Assembly (NCBI GenBank): GCA_030641945.1
Contig: DAOWLL010000010.1
Span: forward strand, 1 to 13,832
Reading direction: 5' to 3'
Length of the DNA: 13,832 bases
Origin: Gammaproteobacteria bacterium
Lineage (GTDB): Bacteria > Pseudomonadota > Gammaproteobacteria > SZUA-229
The notes beneath the pieces were generated by a model. It was given only the letters and a program-made list of their open reading frames with translations. It did no database searches and had not been told where the DNA came from. Positions 7,458 through 13,832 of the stretch are shown here, piece after piece. A program made the translations under genes and the position numbers. The first letter of the stretch is position 1. Each line of letters begins with the position of its first letter.

Positions 7458-8543
7458 GTGAAAGATTCAATACTGAACAAACTGAATAACTTGCTTGATC
7501 GCCACGAGGAAATCGCCGGCTTGCTGGCTGAGCCTGATGTTATTGCCAATCAAAACCAGTTCCGTGATCTTTCCAAAGAATACGCACAGCTGGAGCCTGT
7601 GCTGAACTGCTACCAGCATTACACAACAGCCAAAGACAACCTGAAAAGCGCAGAAGAAATGCTGGGCGATAAAGACCCGGACATGCACGATATGGCTGTG
7701 GAAGAAAAAACAGCCGCTACAGCGCAGCTTGGATCGCTTGAAGTAGAATTACAAATGCTGTTGCTGCCCAAAGACCCGCACGACAGCAGCAATATCTTCC
7801 TTGAAATACGGGCCGGCACAGGCGGCGATGAAGCTGCAATTTTCGCCGGTGACCTGTTTCGCATGTATTCGCGTTATGCGGAAGAACGCCGCTGGAAAAT
7901 TGAAATTTTGAGCCAGAGCGAAGGTGAGCATGGCGGTTTCAAAGAGATCATTGCGCGCATCATCGGCGAAGGCGCGTTTTCACGCCTCAAATTTGAATCA
8001 GGTGCGCACCGCGTTCAACGCGTACCGGAAACCGAATCCCAGGGCCGGGTACACACCTCGGCCGCAACGGTAGCGATAATGCCCGAACTAGACGAGATCG
8101 AGCAAATCGAAATCAATTCTGCCGACCTCAGGGTAGATACCTACCGCGCATCGGGTGCAGGCGGCCAGCACGTCAACAAGACCGACTCTGCAGTACGCCT
8201 GACACATATCCCAACAGGAACGGTTGTTGAATGCCAGGATGAACGCTCACAGCATAAAAACAAGGCGCGTGCGATGTCGCTGCTGCAGGCACGCATCATG
8301 GACAGCGAGTTTGAAAAACAACGCAAGCAAGAAGCACAAACACGTAAAAGCCTGGTTGGAAGCGGCGACCGCTCGGAAAGAATTCGTACTTATAACTTCC
8401 CCCAGGGCCGGGTGACTGATCACCGTATCAACCTGACACTGTACAAGCTCGATGAATTTATCCAGGGCGGTCTTGACCAGGTCATCGAACCTTTAATAAA
8501 CGAACACCAGGCCGAGCAACTGGCATCACTCGCCGAACAATAA
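7458..8543 (+). CDS. prfA: Peptide chain release factor 1
   Basis: RF1 recognises UAA and UAG stop codons in the A site and triggers peptidyl-tRNA hydrolysis. The 361 residues have the standard length. The stop-codon recognition PxT motif is PET at 190-192 (PAT in E. coli), confirming RF1 rather than RF2 (SPF). The catalytic GGQ is at 235-237 in [17 protein letters not shown]. Domain 1 (about 1-100) and the [13 protein letters not shown] block (117-129) are intact. The start is GTG at 7458-7460, 12 bases after hemA, without a clear Shine-Dalgarno sequence, so coupling to hemA translation is likely. The following gene encodes the methylase acting on Gln237. Confidence 0.97.
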   Translation: MKDSILNKLNNLLDRHEEIAGLLAEPDVIANQNQFRDLSKEYAQLEPVLNCYQHYTTAKDNLKSAEEMLGDKDPDMHDMAVEEKTAATAQLGSLEVELQMLLLPKDPHDSSNIFLEIRAGTGGDEAAIFAGDLFRMYSRYAEERRWKIEILSQSEGEHGGFKEIIARIIGEGAFSRLKFESGAHRVQRVPETESQGRVHTSAATVAIMPELDEIEQIEINSADLRVDTYRASGAGGQHVNKTDSAVRLTHIPTGTVVECQDERSQHKNKARAMSLLQARIMDSEFEKQRKQEAQTRKSLVGSGDRSERIRTYNFPQGRVTDHRINLTLYKLDEFIQGGLDQVIEPLINEHQAEQLASLAEQ

Positions 8544-8559
8544 CCTGAACAGCCAATTT

Positions 8560-9411
8560 GTGACCACGATTAACCAGGCACTGAGCGAAGCACGAGACAA
8601 GTTGCAGACAACCAGCCCGAGCCCCGCAGTCGATGCCAGCATCCTGCTGCGCCACGTGCTCGGCTGTTCGACTGGACATTTATTTGCATGGCCTGACAAA
8701 CAGCTGTCGCAACAACAAGCGCTGCAGTTCAGCGATGTTCTGCAACAACGTATAGAAGGCAAGCCCATCGCATACATCACTGGCGAAAGGGAATTCTGGT
8801 CACTGACTTTCAAGGTAACAAGTGACGTGCTTATACCAAGGCCTGAAACGGAAACACTGGTCGAGTTCGTGCTGGAAAAATTCTCCGCTAACGACGTATT
8901 GAATGTTGCCGACCTTGGTACCGGCAGTGGCGCCATCGCCTGCGCGATTGCTGTTGAACATCCACAATGGAATATCATCGCAACCGACGCCTCTACGGCG
9001 GCACTCAACATTGCACAGCTCAACGCATCAGCACTTAATCTCGAAAATATTCAGTTTTCACATGGCCAATGGTTTGAACCGCTTACAGGCCTTGATTTTG
9101 ACCTGATTATCAGCAACCCGCCCTATGTTGCGATGGATGACCCGCACCTGTCTGAAGGCGATGTGCGCTCTGAACCCGAGGCCGCATTGGCTTCTGGAGA
9201 ACAGGGCATGGATGCGATTACACTTTTAGCCCGGCAGGCTGGCAGTTATCTTAAAACTGACGGCTGGCTGGTCGTCGAGCATGGCTATGACCAGCAACAG
9301 GCTGTTTATGACTGCTTCAACCAGGGCGGTTTTGCAGATATTGTCCAGCTAACCGACCTCGCTGGCCTGCCACGCGTGACTGCCGGCAGATACGGCAAAT
9401 CTAATGCTTGA
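8560..9411 (+). CDS. prmC: Release factor glutamine methyltransferase
   Basis: PrmC (HemK) transfers a methyl group from S-adenosylmethionine to the glutamine of the GGQ motif in release factors 1 and 2, raising termination efficiency. The 283 residues are of usual length. An N-terminal helical substrate-binding domain covers about 1-75, with GKPIAYITGEREFW at 67-80 as the linker motif. The SAM-binding DLGTGSGAIA is at 118-127, and the catalytic NPPYV at 186-190. LIPRPETETLVE (91-102) is also typical. The start is GTG at 8560-8562, 16 bases after prfA. The prfA–prmC pairing of factor and modifying enzyme is widely conserved. Confidence 0.97.
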   Translation: MTTINQALSEARDKLQTTSPSPAVDASILLRHVLGCSTGHLFAWPDKQLSQQQALQFSDVLQQRIEGKPIAYITGEREFWSLTFKVTSDVLIPRPETETLVEFVLEKFSANDVLNVADLGTGSGAIACAIAVEHPQWNIIATDASTAALNIAQLNASALNLENIQFSHGQWFEPLTGLDFDLIISNPPYVAMDDPHLSEGDVRSEPEAALASGEQGMDAITLLARQAGSYLKTDGWLVVEHGYDQQQAVYDCFNQGGFADIVQLTDLAGLPRVTAGRYGKSNA

Positions 9412-9442
9412 AATCAGACGGCATCTGTCCTAGATTGGACGT

Positions 9443-9829
9443 ATGCCACTATGTAATGACATCATCAAAGACCGCGAAATTCGCTTCAAGCTATCCACAC
9501 CCGACCAGGCAAGGAAAGCCGAGCAATTGCTAAGTGGAGTACCGGGTATAGAATACATAGAAGCGGTCGATCCATGCTGCCTGCATATTCGTTACAGCGT
9601 CGAGGAACTCACTCTGCAAATGGTCGAGTCTGCGCTGCGCGAAGTTGGTTTTGATCTTGATGACGGCCTTATCATCAGGCTGAAACGCGCAGTCTTCTCC
9701 TATTGCGAAGATGCTTTACGTGCAAGTATCGGCGTCGATGAAGCTAATAGTGACAAGACGCACACCCTCACATTATCCCATCATTCGTTACAGGACCCGC
9801 GTCCACACGACTGGCGCAAACACGTTTAA
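9443..9829 (+). CDS. Small HMA-like/ferredoxin-fold protein, function unknown
   Basis: This 128-residue protein is not one I can name. Residues about 10-78 (REIRFKLST… to …REVGFDLDDG) read as beta-alpha-beta-beta-alpha-beta, with the spacing of heavy-metal-associated domains (GVPGIEYIEAV, then LHIRY, then VESALREVGFDL). The metal-binding CxxC loop is absent: the position after the first strand reads STPDQA. The only notable cysteines are a CC pair in DPCCLHIRY and one in FSYCED. A second segment (79-128) is helical then polar, ending in WRKHV. The ATG follows prmC by 31 bases. A 122-base gap separates it from moeB, so it may end the hemA-prfA-prmC unit. A binding or regulatory role without copper-type chemistry is conceivable, but this is inference. 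Confidence 0.7.
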   Translation: MPLCNDIIKDREIRFKLSTPDQARKAEQLLSGVPGIEYIEAVDPCCLHIRYSVEELTLQMVESALREVGFDLDDGLIIRLKRAVFSYCEDALRASIGVDEANSDKTHTLTLSHHSLQDPRPHDWRKHV

Positions 9830-9951
9830 TAACGACTGTATTCGAGTAACCAGGCTAGCCGTATTCCACTCCAGCGCAACTCACTCCAGCAGAATTTTCC
9901 CTGCACCTCGTCCCTCGCCACTGTTTTGTCGTTGCTGTTATTATTGGCCTC

Positions 9952-10704
9952 ATGAATGATGAACAACTTTTGCGTTACAACCGGCAAATCATGCTGCCTC
10001 AGATCGATGTTGAAGGCCAGCAGAAACTGGCCGATGCGCATGTGTTGATAATCGGCATGGGCGGACTTGGATCGCCCGCCGCAATTTATTTAACGGCCGC
10101 TGGCATCGGCAGCTTGACCCTGGTTGATTTTGACAAGGTGGAATTAACCAACCTGCAGCGCCAGATTGTGCATCGCAATAATGACATCGATAAACTTAAA
10201 GTCGACTCAGCGAAACGAAACCTGATGGAGATAAATCCCGCTGTTCAAATCAACACCATTGGTACCAGGCCAGATCAGCAAATGCTGGGCAAACTGGTGC
10301 AGCAGGCTGATGTTGTTATTGATGCAAGTGATAATTATGAAACCCGTTTTGCAGTCAACGGCGCTTGTGTTGAGCACCACATACCACTCGTATCCGGCGC
10401 AGCAATCCGCTTCGAAGGCCAGATAAGCGTGTTCGATAAACGCCGGGACGACAGCCCCTGTTACAATTGCCTCTACCCGAAAGCCGGTGATGAAGAAGAA
10501 ACCTGCAGTGAAAATGGCATTCTTGCACCGGTTGTCGGTATTATCGGCAGTACGCAGGCACTGGAAGCAATAAAAATCATCTGCGGTATTGGTGAAACGC
10601 TGGTCGGCCGCCTGCTAATTCTGGATGCGCTGTCAATGAGCTGGCGCAGTATGAAATTAAAACGTGATCCTGCATGCCCTGTATGCGGCACACACACCGG
10701 CTGA
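9952..10704 (+). CDS. moeB: MoeB/ThiF-family adenylyltransferase (E1-like)
   Basis: E1-like enzymes of this family adenylate the C-terminal Gly-Gly of small sulfur carriers (MoaD, ThiS and relatives) with ATP. The 250 residues align end to end with E. coli MoeB (249) and have no rhodanese domain. The start LLRYNRQIMLP gives Arg11, the nucleotide loop GMGGLGS is at 35-41, and NLQRQIVH holds Arg70. Lys83 and Asp127 (DASDN) complete the ATP site. Zinc cysteines are the pairs C170/C173 and C242/C245. Cys185 in TCSENGILAP sits where ThiF and MoeB carry a conserved cysteine, so the sequence alone does not separate a molybdopterin role from a thiamine or other role. The next gene, a JAMM protease, begins directly at its stop codon. 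Confidence 0.9.
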   Translation: MNDEQLLRYNRQIMLPQIDVEGQQKLADAHVLIIGMGGLGSPAAIYLTAAGIGSLTLVDFDKVELTNLQRQIVHRNNDIDKLKVDSAKRNLMEINPAVQINTIGTRPDQQMLGKLVQQADVVIDASDNYETRFAVNGACVEHHIPLVSGAAIRFEGQISVFDKRRDDSPCYNCLYPKAGDEEETCSENGILAPVVGIIGSTQALEAIKIICGIGETLVGRLLILDALSMSWRSMKLKRDPACPVCGTHTG

Positions 10705-11130
10705 ATGAAAATGAATGCTGAACTTGTACTCCCGAGAAAACTGGTTAACCAGGTTCTTACCCACGCACAACAGAATGAACATACCGAAGCATGCGGCCTG
10801 ATAAGCACGTCTGATGGCAACCCGGCCCATTACTATGCAGTGAAAAATATTGCTGCCGACCCCTCGACTCATTTTGAGATGGAGCCTGAACAGCAAATCG
10901 CTGCAATGAAACGCATGCGTGAGCATGGTGAAGACCTGCTCGCAATCGTACACTCGCATCCCGAAAGCCCGCCGCTACCCTCTGCAACCGATATGCAGGA
11001 AGCGGGTTATCCGCACGCCTATTACATCATCGTATCGCTAAACACCAGGGGTGTACTGGAAATGCGCGGTTACAAAATTGCCAATGGAGATATGCAGCCT
11101 GTTGACATGCATTATGAACACGAGGATTAA
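10705..11130 (+). CDS. M67-family JAMM/MPN+ metallopeptidase
   Basis: The 141-residue protein is a single, complete JAMM domain, a zinc metallopeptidase fold related to Rpn11 and CysO-processing Mec+. The motif is intact: Glu28 (TEACGLI), His83 and His85 (HSHP), then seven residues to Ser93 and Asp96 (SATD). Stand-alone bacterial members trim or release ubiquitin-like sulfur carriers such as CysO. The ATG follows the moeB TGA with no gap, so the two are translated as a unit and probably act on the same carrier, which is not encoded in this window. The C-terminal part (YKIANGDMQPVDMHYEHED) is short and unremarkable. The specific substrate is unknown. Confidence 0.93.
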   Translation: MKMNAELVLPRKLVNQVLTHAQQNEHTEACGLISTSDGNPAHYYAVKNIAADPSTHFEMEPEQQIAAMKRMREHGEDLLAIVHSHPESPPLPSATDMQEAGYPHAYYIIVSLNTRGVLEMRGYKIANGDMQPVDMHYEHED

Positions 11131-11133
11131 AAA

Positions 11134-11167
11134 GTTTTGGGTCCGATGCCCGGACTAAAAAAATTTT
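11134..11167. terminator. Possible bidirectional terminator between convergent genes
   Basis: Between the JAMM gene (plus) and the exported Trp-repeat gene (minus) only 41 bases remain. They hold a 5-bp GC-rich stem (GTCCG at 11141-11145, CGGAC at 11151-11155) with a 5-base loop, extended through a mismatch by TTTT/AAAA pairing. A- and T-rich runs flank it on both sides. The T-tracts are not directly adjacent to the GC stem, so this is a weak intrinsic terminator at best. Confidence 0.4.
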
Positions 11168-11171
11168 GAAA

Positions 11172-13160
11172 TCAATTCCAGGAAGTGGGCTCCGACGAGG
11201 CAGATTTCCTCACTTCGGATTTCGCTGACTGTTCAGATCTAGCCCAGCCGCTACTTTGTTCCGAATAACTTGACTGCCAGGTTGCTGTATCAAGCCGCCG
11301 GTCTGGGAACAAATTATTTGGTTTCCAGATATTCGGGCTATCGTTCTTTTCTGCCACTGTTGAACTGCCTGAACTGTCACTATTGTCCGGATGTGCAGAA
11401 GAGGTAACTGAAGTATGTACCTCGTCATTATCCTTCAGGTATGAGTATAAATATGTACTCGGATCATCCATATCAGGACTGGCAGAACTTGCGTTCCTCA
11501 TATCTGAATATATATCAGCATGTGCACCGGTTTGTACAACTGAATCAGCGCCACTATCGGAATTTGAACCACCTGCTGCAGGCTTGTATTGCTCATACAA
11601 TAGGCCTGGGGCAGCTGAATATGATGTCAGTGGCTGCTGTTCATTGCCTGTATCCTTTGAATATCCCGCAGTAGCAGCCGGCGCATGATTATCCTGTGCC
11701 GTTTCTGGAACGCGCATACCCCGGGCATTGCCATTACCTGTCGAATTCGAGGCCGCTGGAACATTATCCACAGAACCGCGAAGGGCATATGGGACATGTA
11801 GATTCCTTATACCGGACCCTGAATATGAGAAATTCTTGCGTGGTGCTACAGAATCCGTGTGCCTGCCTGTTTCAGGAACTGAAGTAACTGAATCAGATTG
11901 ATTATGCGGATATAAGGTCTTTGGCGTTGCCACGGCGGACCCATAGCTGGTGTATGAAACATGTAAATTATCTGATTCCGGCTTATAGCTTGAGTAAGAG
12001 GCATGTGGCTTGGCAGAGGCACGGCGCGGTTGCATTAATGGCATACGGTTGAATGTGCGCATCATGCCATCCCTGCTCATGATCACCAGCTCATTACCTT
12101 GCAGCTTGTAATGGTATCGGACTATTGTACTGGCCCCTTCAATCCTTGCCTTCATCATTGTCGGTGACTTGACCAGCTGTCCTTTTGCATACTGGTTGTT
12201 GTCGTCATACCATAGAAAACGATTGCCGCGAATACCCAGCATCTCTCCGTTTTCGCCTACCCATAAACCATTCAACTTGCCGTACGGTTTTTTATTGCCG
12301 GTCCGGTAGCCGCTCCGCTTGTAGCTCGGGCTTGATGGACGACCAGACCACGAAGTTTTTTCCGCCTTGTAGCCATTGTTATTAAGTTGTTGTCGCGACG
12401 AATCATCAGATTGGTAAGAATTGTTTTTCGACCAGTCATCACCCAGGATTGCATCGGGTGACAATGGCAGGGTTGAATAGCCTGGCGTATACAGCCTGCC
12501 GCCAGGATAACCAGGCTGACTGGACCAGGGATTCATCCACTGGTTGTTCAAGGAACTTCCCCACGGACTGCCCCAGCTTGAATTCCACGGATTGCTCCAT
12601 TGGTTACCCCATGGACTGCCCCAGGTAGAATTCCATGGATTACTCCGTTGGTTACCCCATGGGCTGTCCCAGCTGTTGCCCCATGGGCCATTCCATTGAT
12701 TACCCCATTGATTACCCCGGCGATTAGCCCAGGGACTGTCCCACTGGCTCCCCCATGTACGATAGCGTGGATAATCGGGTGAATAGCCATAACGACTGCC
12801 GTAATATCTGTCGTCATACCTGTCGTCATACCTGTCGTACGGGCTGATTGGCCCATCCAGGTGGTCATAGTAGCGATAATTATTGTAACGGCGAGAACGT
12901 TCAGGGTAAGTATAGGTGCTGCGGGAATATGGACTATAACTGGCGGTCACCATGCGGTGATACGGATTGCCATCATGCACCAGTCGGCCAGGAACTTGTT
13001 CGATAACCCCCATGGCGACCATCATATTCAGCGACATCTCGACCATCGGTATGTTGGCATTGTACCGGTAGTATTTCAGCCGTGCCTCAACATTACTGGC
13101 AGTAACCAGCAATGTTGAAAGCAATACTGTTTTTATTATTTTTTTAGTAACAGTAAGCAT
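11172..13160 (-). CDS. Large exported protein with Trp-tetrad repeats, function unknown
   Basis: This 662-residue protein is not one I can name. Residues 1-26 form a Sec signal peptide (KK near the start, hydrophobic core, VEA cleavage site). The block IPMVEMSLNMMVAMGVIEQVPGR (37-59) looks conserved-like and helical. Residues 70-135 are rich in Tyr, Arg and Asp. Residues 136-215 are 20 consecutive tetrapeptides starting with Trp in 17 cases, the rest mostly Gly, Asn, Ser, Pro, Asp and Gln. About 293-374 (KLNGLWVGENGEMLGIRGNRF … GMMRTFNRMP) alternates hydrophobic and polar residues like a small beta barrel or sheet domain. Residues 375-662 are Ser/Asn/Thr/Ala/Tyr-rich and probably disordered, with a diverged 55-residue duplication. 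There is no lipobox, LPXTG or membrane anchor, so a periplasmic or secreted product is likely. The ATG at 13158-13160 fits the signal peptide. cyaY lies upstream on the same strand, but a separate promoter is visible. Confidence 0.85.
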   Translation of the reverse strand: MLTVTKKIIKTVLLSTLLVTASNVEARLKYYRYNANIPMVEMSLNMMVAMGVIEQVPGRLVHDGNPYHRMVTASYSPYSRSTYTYPERSRRYNNYRYYDHLDGPISPYDRYDDRYDDRYYGSRYGYSPDYPRYRTWGSQWDSPWANRRGNQWGNQWNGPWGNSWDSPWGNQRSNPWNSTWGSPWGNQWSNPWNSSWGSPWGSSLNNQWMNPWSSQPGYPGGRLYTPGYSTLPLSPDAILGDDWSKNNSYQSDDSSRQQLNNNGYKAEKTSWSGRPSSPSYKRSGYRTGNKKPYGKLNGLWVGENGEMLGIRGNRFLWYDDNNQYAKGQLVKSPTMMKARIEGASTIVRYHYKLQGNELVIMSRDGMMRTFNRMPLMQPRRASAKPHASYSSYKPESDNLHVSYTSYGSAVATPKTLYPHNQSDSVTSVPETGRHTDSVAPRKNFSYSGSGIRNLHVPYALRGSVDNVPAASNSTGNGNARGMRVPETAQDNHAPAATAGYSKDTGNEQQPLTSYSAAPGLLYEQYKPAAGGSNSDSGADSVVQTGAHADIYSDMRNASSASPDMDDPSTYLYSYLKDNDEVHTSVTSSAHPDNSDSSGSSTVAEKNDSPNIWKPNNLFPDRRLDTATWQSSYSEQSSGWARSEQSAKSEVRKSASSEPTSWN
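11646..11969 (-). repeat. Diverged 55-residue internal duplication
   Basis: Within the exported protein, residues 398-452 and 453-505 align in order. NLHVSYTSYGS matches NLHVPYALRGS (offset 55 residues), and VPETGRHTDSVAP matches VPETAQDNHAPAA (offset 56). At DNA level the segments around ACATGTA are also recognisably similar. An old tandem duplication that has drifted is the simplest reading. Confidence 0.6.
12516..12755 (-). repeat. Twenty tandem 12-base units encoding W-x-x-x
   Basis: Eighty residues (136-215 of the exported protein) fall in a strict four-residue register. Trp (TGG) opens 17 of the 20 units. The three exceptions are Arg (CGG) at 148 and 172 and Leu (TTG) at 204, each one base away from TGG. 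A higher order of 16 residues is visible: WGNQRSNPWNSTWGSP is followed by WGNQWSNPWNSSWGSP. Such 12- and 48-base repeats point to expansion by slippage or unequal recombination. Confidence 0.92.
12808..12840. repeat. 12-base tandem repeat, 2.75 copies
   Basis: The unit CTGTCGTCATAC occurs twice in direct succession (12808-12819 and 12820-12831), followed by a partial copy CTGTCGTAC (12832-12840). On the coding strand this yields the peptide YDRYDDRYDDRY (108-119) of the exported protein. It uses the same 12-base unit length as the Trp tetrads. Confidence 0.9.
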
Positions 13161-13162
13161 TC

Positions 13163-13197
13163 AGTCCACACTCTTGGTTGTTTCCCAAGTATGGACT
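13163..13197 (-). promoter_or_regulatory. Leader hairpin over the start region of the exported Trp-repeat protein
   Basis: A 35-base imperfect inverted repeat pairs AGTCCA with TGGACT (6 bp) and CTTGG with CCAAG (5 bp), with a small asymmetric internal loop and a 7-base apical loop. Its end lies two bases before the ATG, and its other end lies at the predicted transcription start. The only purine-rich candidates for ribosome binding (AAGAG and TGGA on the coding strand) are inside the stem. Confidence 0.5.
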
Positions 13198-13200
13198 TCT

Positions 13201-13228
13201 ATTCTACCAGTTAAATAAATAAAATCAA
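13201..13228 (-). promoter_or_regulatory. Sigma-70-type promoter with extended -10
   Basis: Read on the minus strand: TTGATT (-35, 13223-13228), a 16-base spacer ending in TGG, then TAGAAT (-10, 13201-13206). The -10 matches TATAAT in five of six bases, and the TG-n extension is present. Transcription would begin near 13194, giving a leader of about 35 bases for the exported Trp-repeat protein. The flanking bases up to the cyaY stop are AT-rich and contain no other gene. Confidence 0.5.
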
Positions 13229-13306
13229 ATACCTGTAAGCTAATCTTTACCAGGAACATTTAATACCATCTGTAACTTGCCTAAATAACCCCACAGGCTG
13301 CTTAGC

Positions 13307-13639
13307 TCAAGGTGCCGACAACGCCACCTGGTCACCACCCTGCTCCGTCGATAATCGACTCAGCATGGCATACAACTCCTCGTGGTCACCACCGTCACAT
13401 ATCCATTGCTGCTTTTCACTGTCATAGTCAAAATGAAATCCGCCGGAACGCGCGGCCATCCATAGCTGCAAGGCTGGCGGCTGCTTGCTGAAAATGATTT
13501 TTGTCTCATTTTCAAACTCAAGCGTCAGCACACCGCCTGCTTCATCGTAATCGATATCTGCACCGCTATCATCAATGGCGTCCTGGATATCCTCGATGGT
13601 CTGGTCAGCAATTGTGTGAAATTCACTTTCGTTCATCAT
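13307..13639 (-). CDS. cyaY: Iron-sulfur assembly protein CyaY (bacterial frataxin)
   Basis: CyaY binds iron through an acidic surface and modulates cysteine desulfurase IscS during Fe-S cluster assembly. The product has 110 residues from the first of two adjacent ATGs (13637-13639); E. coli CyaY has 106. MNESEFHTIADQ matches the family N-terminus. The acidic first helix and strand (EDIQDAIDDSGADIDYDE), then GGVLTLEFENETKIIFSKQPP, LQLWMAARSGGFHFD and QWICDGGDHEELY follow in family order. AGGTG lies upstream with seven bases between its AGG and this ATG, which decides the start over an in-frame GTG at 13652-13654. The ribosome-binding site directly abuts the repeat element on its upstream side, so the promoter must lie within or beyond that element. 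Confidence 0.95.
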   Translation of the reverse strand: MMNESEFHTIADQTIEDIQDAIDDSGADIDYDEAGGVLTLEFENETKIIFSKQPPALQLWMAARSGGFHFDYDSEKQQWICDGGDHEELYAMLSRLSTEQGGDQVALSAP

Positions 13640-13649
13640 AAAAACACCT

Positions 13650-13832
13650 GCCACAGAGGCACAGAGGCACAGAGGATTTTTTTGATTTCTGTAGGAGCGG
13701 CTTTAGCCGCGAACTTTGACAATTCGCGGCTAAAGCCGCTCCTACGAATACCTATAATAATCTTTGCGAACCTGGCGCCTTCGCGTCTTTGCGTTGAATA
13801 AAACTTATAAACCTCTGCGTACTCTGTGGCTC
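13650..13832. mobile_element. MITE-like composite intergenic repeat, reaching the window edge
   Basis: The left end (13650-13675) holds GCCACAGAGG followed by further copies, with CACAGAGG present three times in exact tandem (13652-13675). The right end (13811-13832), reverse-complemented, reads GAGCCACAGAGTACGCAGAG and so forms an imperfect terminal inverted repeat of about 18-20 bp with the left end. Between them lie the REP inverted pair and a stretch with CCTTCGCGTCTTTGCGTT, a type of sequence that I recall as a common dispersed intergenic repeat in proteobacteria. There is no transposase. The right boundary may lie outside the window. Confidence 0.6.
13691..13745. repeat. GTAG-headed REP inverted pair (REPIN-like)
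   Basis: Two 23-base arms (13691-13713 and 13723-13745) are perfect reverse complements, separated by nine bases (CTTTGACAA). Each arm begins with GTAG, followed by AG and a hairpin GCGGC-TTTA-GCCGC, the layout of REP sequences mobilised by RAYT (TnpA-REP) transposases. As transcribed RNA the pair would also fold as one long 23-bp hairpin. No RAYT gene is in the window. Confidence 0.88.

Noticed and set aside
11764..11772. A DnaA-box-like TTATCCACA
   Set aside because: It is a single site inside a coding region, with no cluster and no AT-rich unwinding region.
12516..12755. CRISPR-like array
   Set aside because: The 12-base units are contiguous, without spacers, and encode a register-kept peptide repeat.
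12548..12868. A 106-codon minus-strand frame and a 60-codon plus-strand frame across the Trp repeats
   Set aside because: Both arise because the 12-base repeat keeps other frames free of stops. Their repetitive products mirror the periodicity and lack start signals.

Overview
The window looks like a chromosomal housekeeping region of a gammaproteobacterium. The gene order pth–rplY–prs–tRNA-Gln–ispE–lolB–TPR lipoprotein on the minus strand, divergent from hemA–prfA–prmC–(HMA-like ORF)–moeB on the plus strand, matches from memory the arrangement around hemA in Pseudomonas aeruginosa. LolB and an ispE/hemA/prfA/prmC cluster of this kind are typical of Gammaproteobacteria. Base composition is moderate and the proteins are diverged from both Escherichia and Pseudomonas, so I would not name a genus.

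Region 1 (1-6061, minus strand) reads from right to left: a TPR outer-membrane lipoprotein, lolB (lipoprotein insertion), ispE (isoprenoid precursor kinase), tRNA-Gln(UUG), prs (PRPP synthetase), rplY (5S-binding L25/CTC) and pth (peptidyl-tRNA hydrolase). Several are tied to tRNA, ribosome and precursor supply. The leaders of prs and rplY contain inverted repeats. The 135 bases between ispE and tRNA-Gln hold fragments of a second, scrambled tRNA-Gln, one of them inverted.

Region 2 (6062-11130, plus strand): an 82-base divergent intergenic region leads into hemA (glutamyl-tRNA reductase), prfA (RF1), prmC (the methylase that modifies the RF1 GGQ motif), a small ferredoxin-fold/HMA-like protein without a CxxC, moeB (E1-like adenylyltransferase) and an abutting JAMM/MPN+ metallopeptidase with all motif residues. 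The last two suggest a sulfur-carrier or ubiquitin-like activation and processing pair, but no sulfur-carrier gene lies in the window.

Region 3 (11131-13832): a large exported protein of unknown function on the minus strand and, upstream of it, cyaY (frataxin). The exported protein has a signal peptide, 20 consecutive tetrapeptides with Trp at every fourth residue (17 of 20), a compact beta-rich domain and a Ser/Asn/Tyr-rich tail containing a diverged 55-residue duplication. A good extended -10 promoter is followed at once by a hairpin that fills the whole short leader. Upstream of cyaY lies a small composite repeat: a perfect GTAG-headed REP inverted pair (REPIN-like) inside imperfect terminal inverted repeats of the CACAGAGG type.

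Most of the window is ordinary core genome. The parts worth a second look are the Trp-tetrad protein with its leader hairpin, the moeB–JAMM pair with its HMA-like neighbour, the scrambled tRNA-Gln copy and the nested repeat at the right edge.
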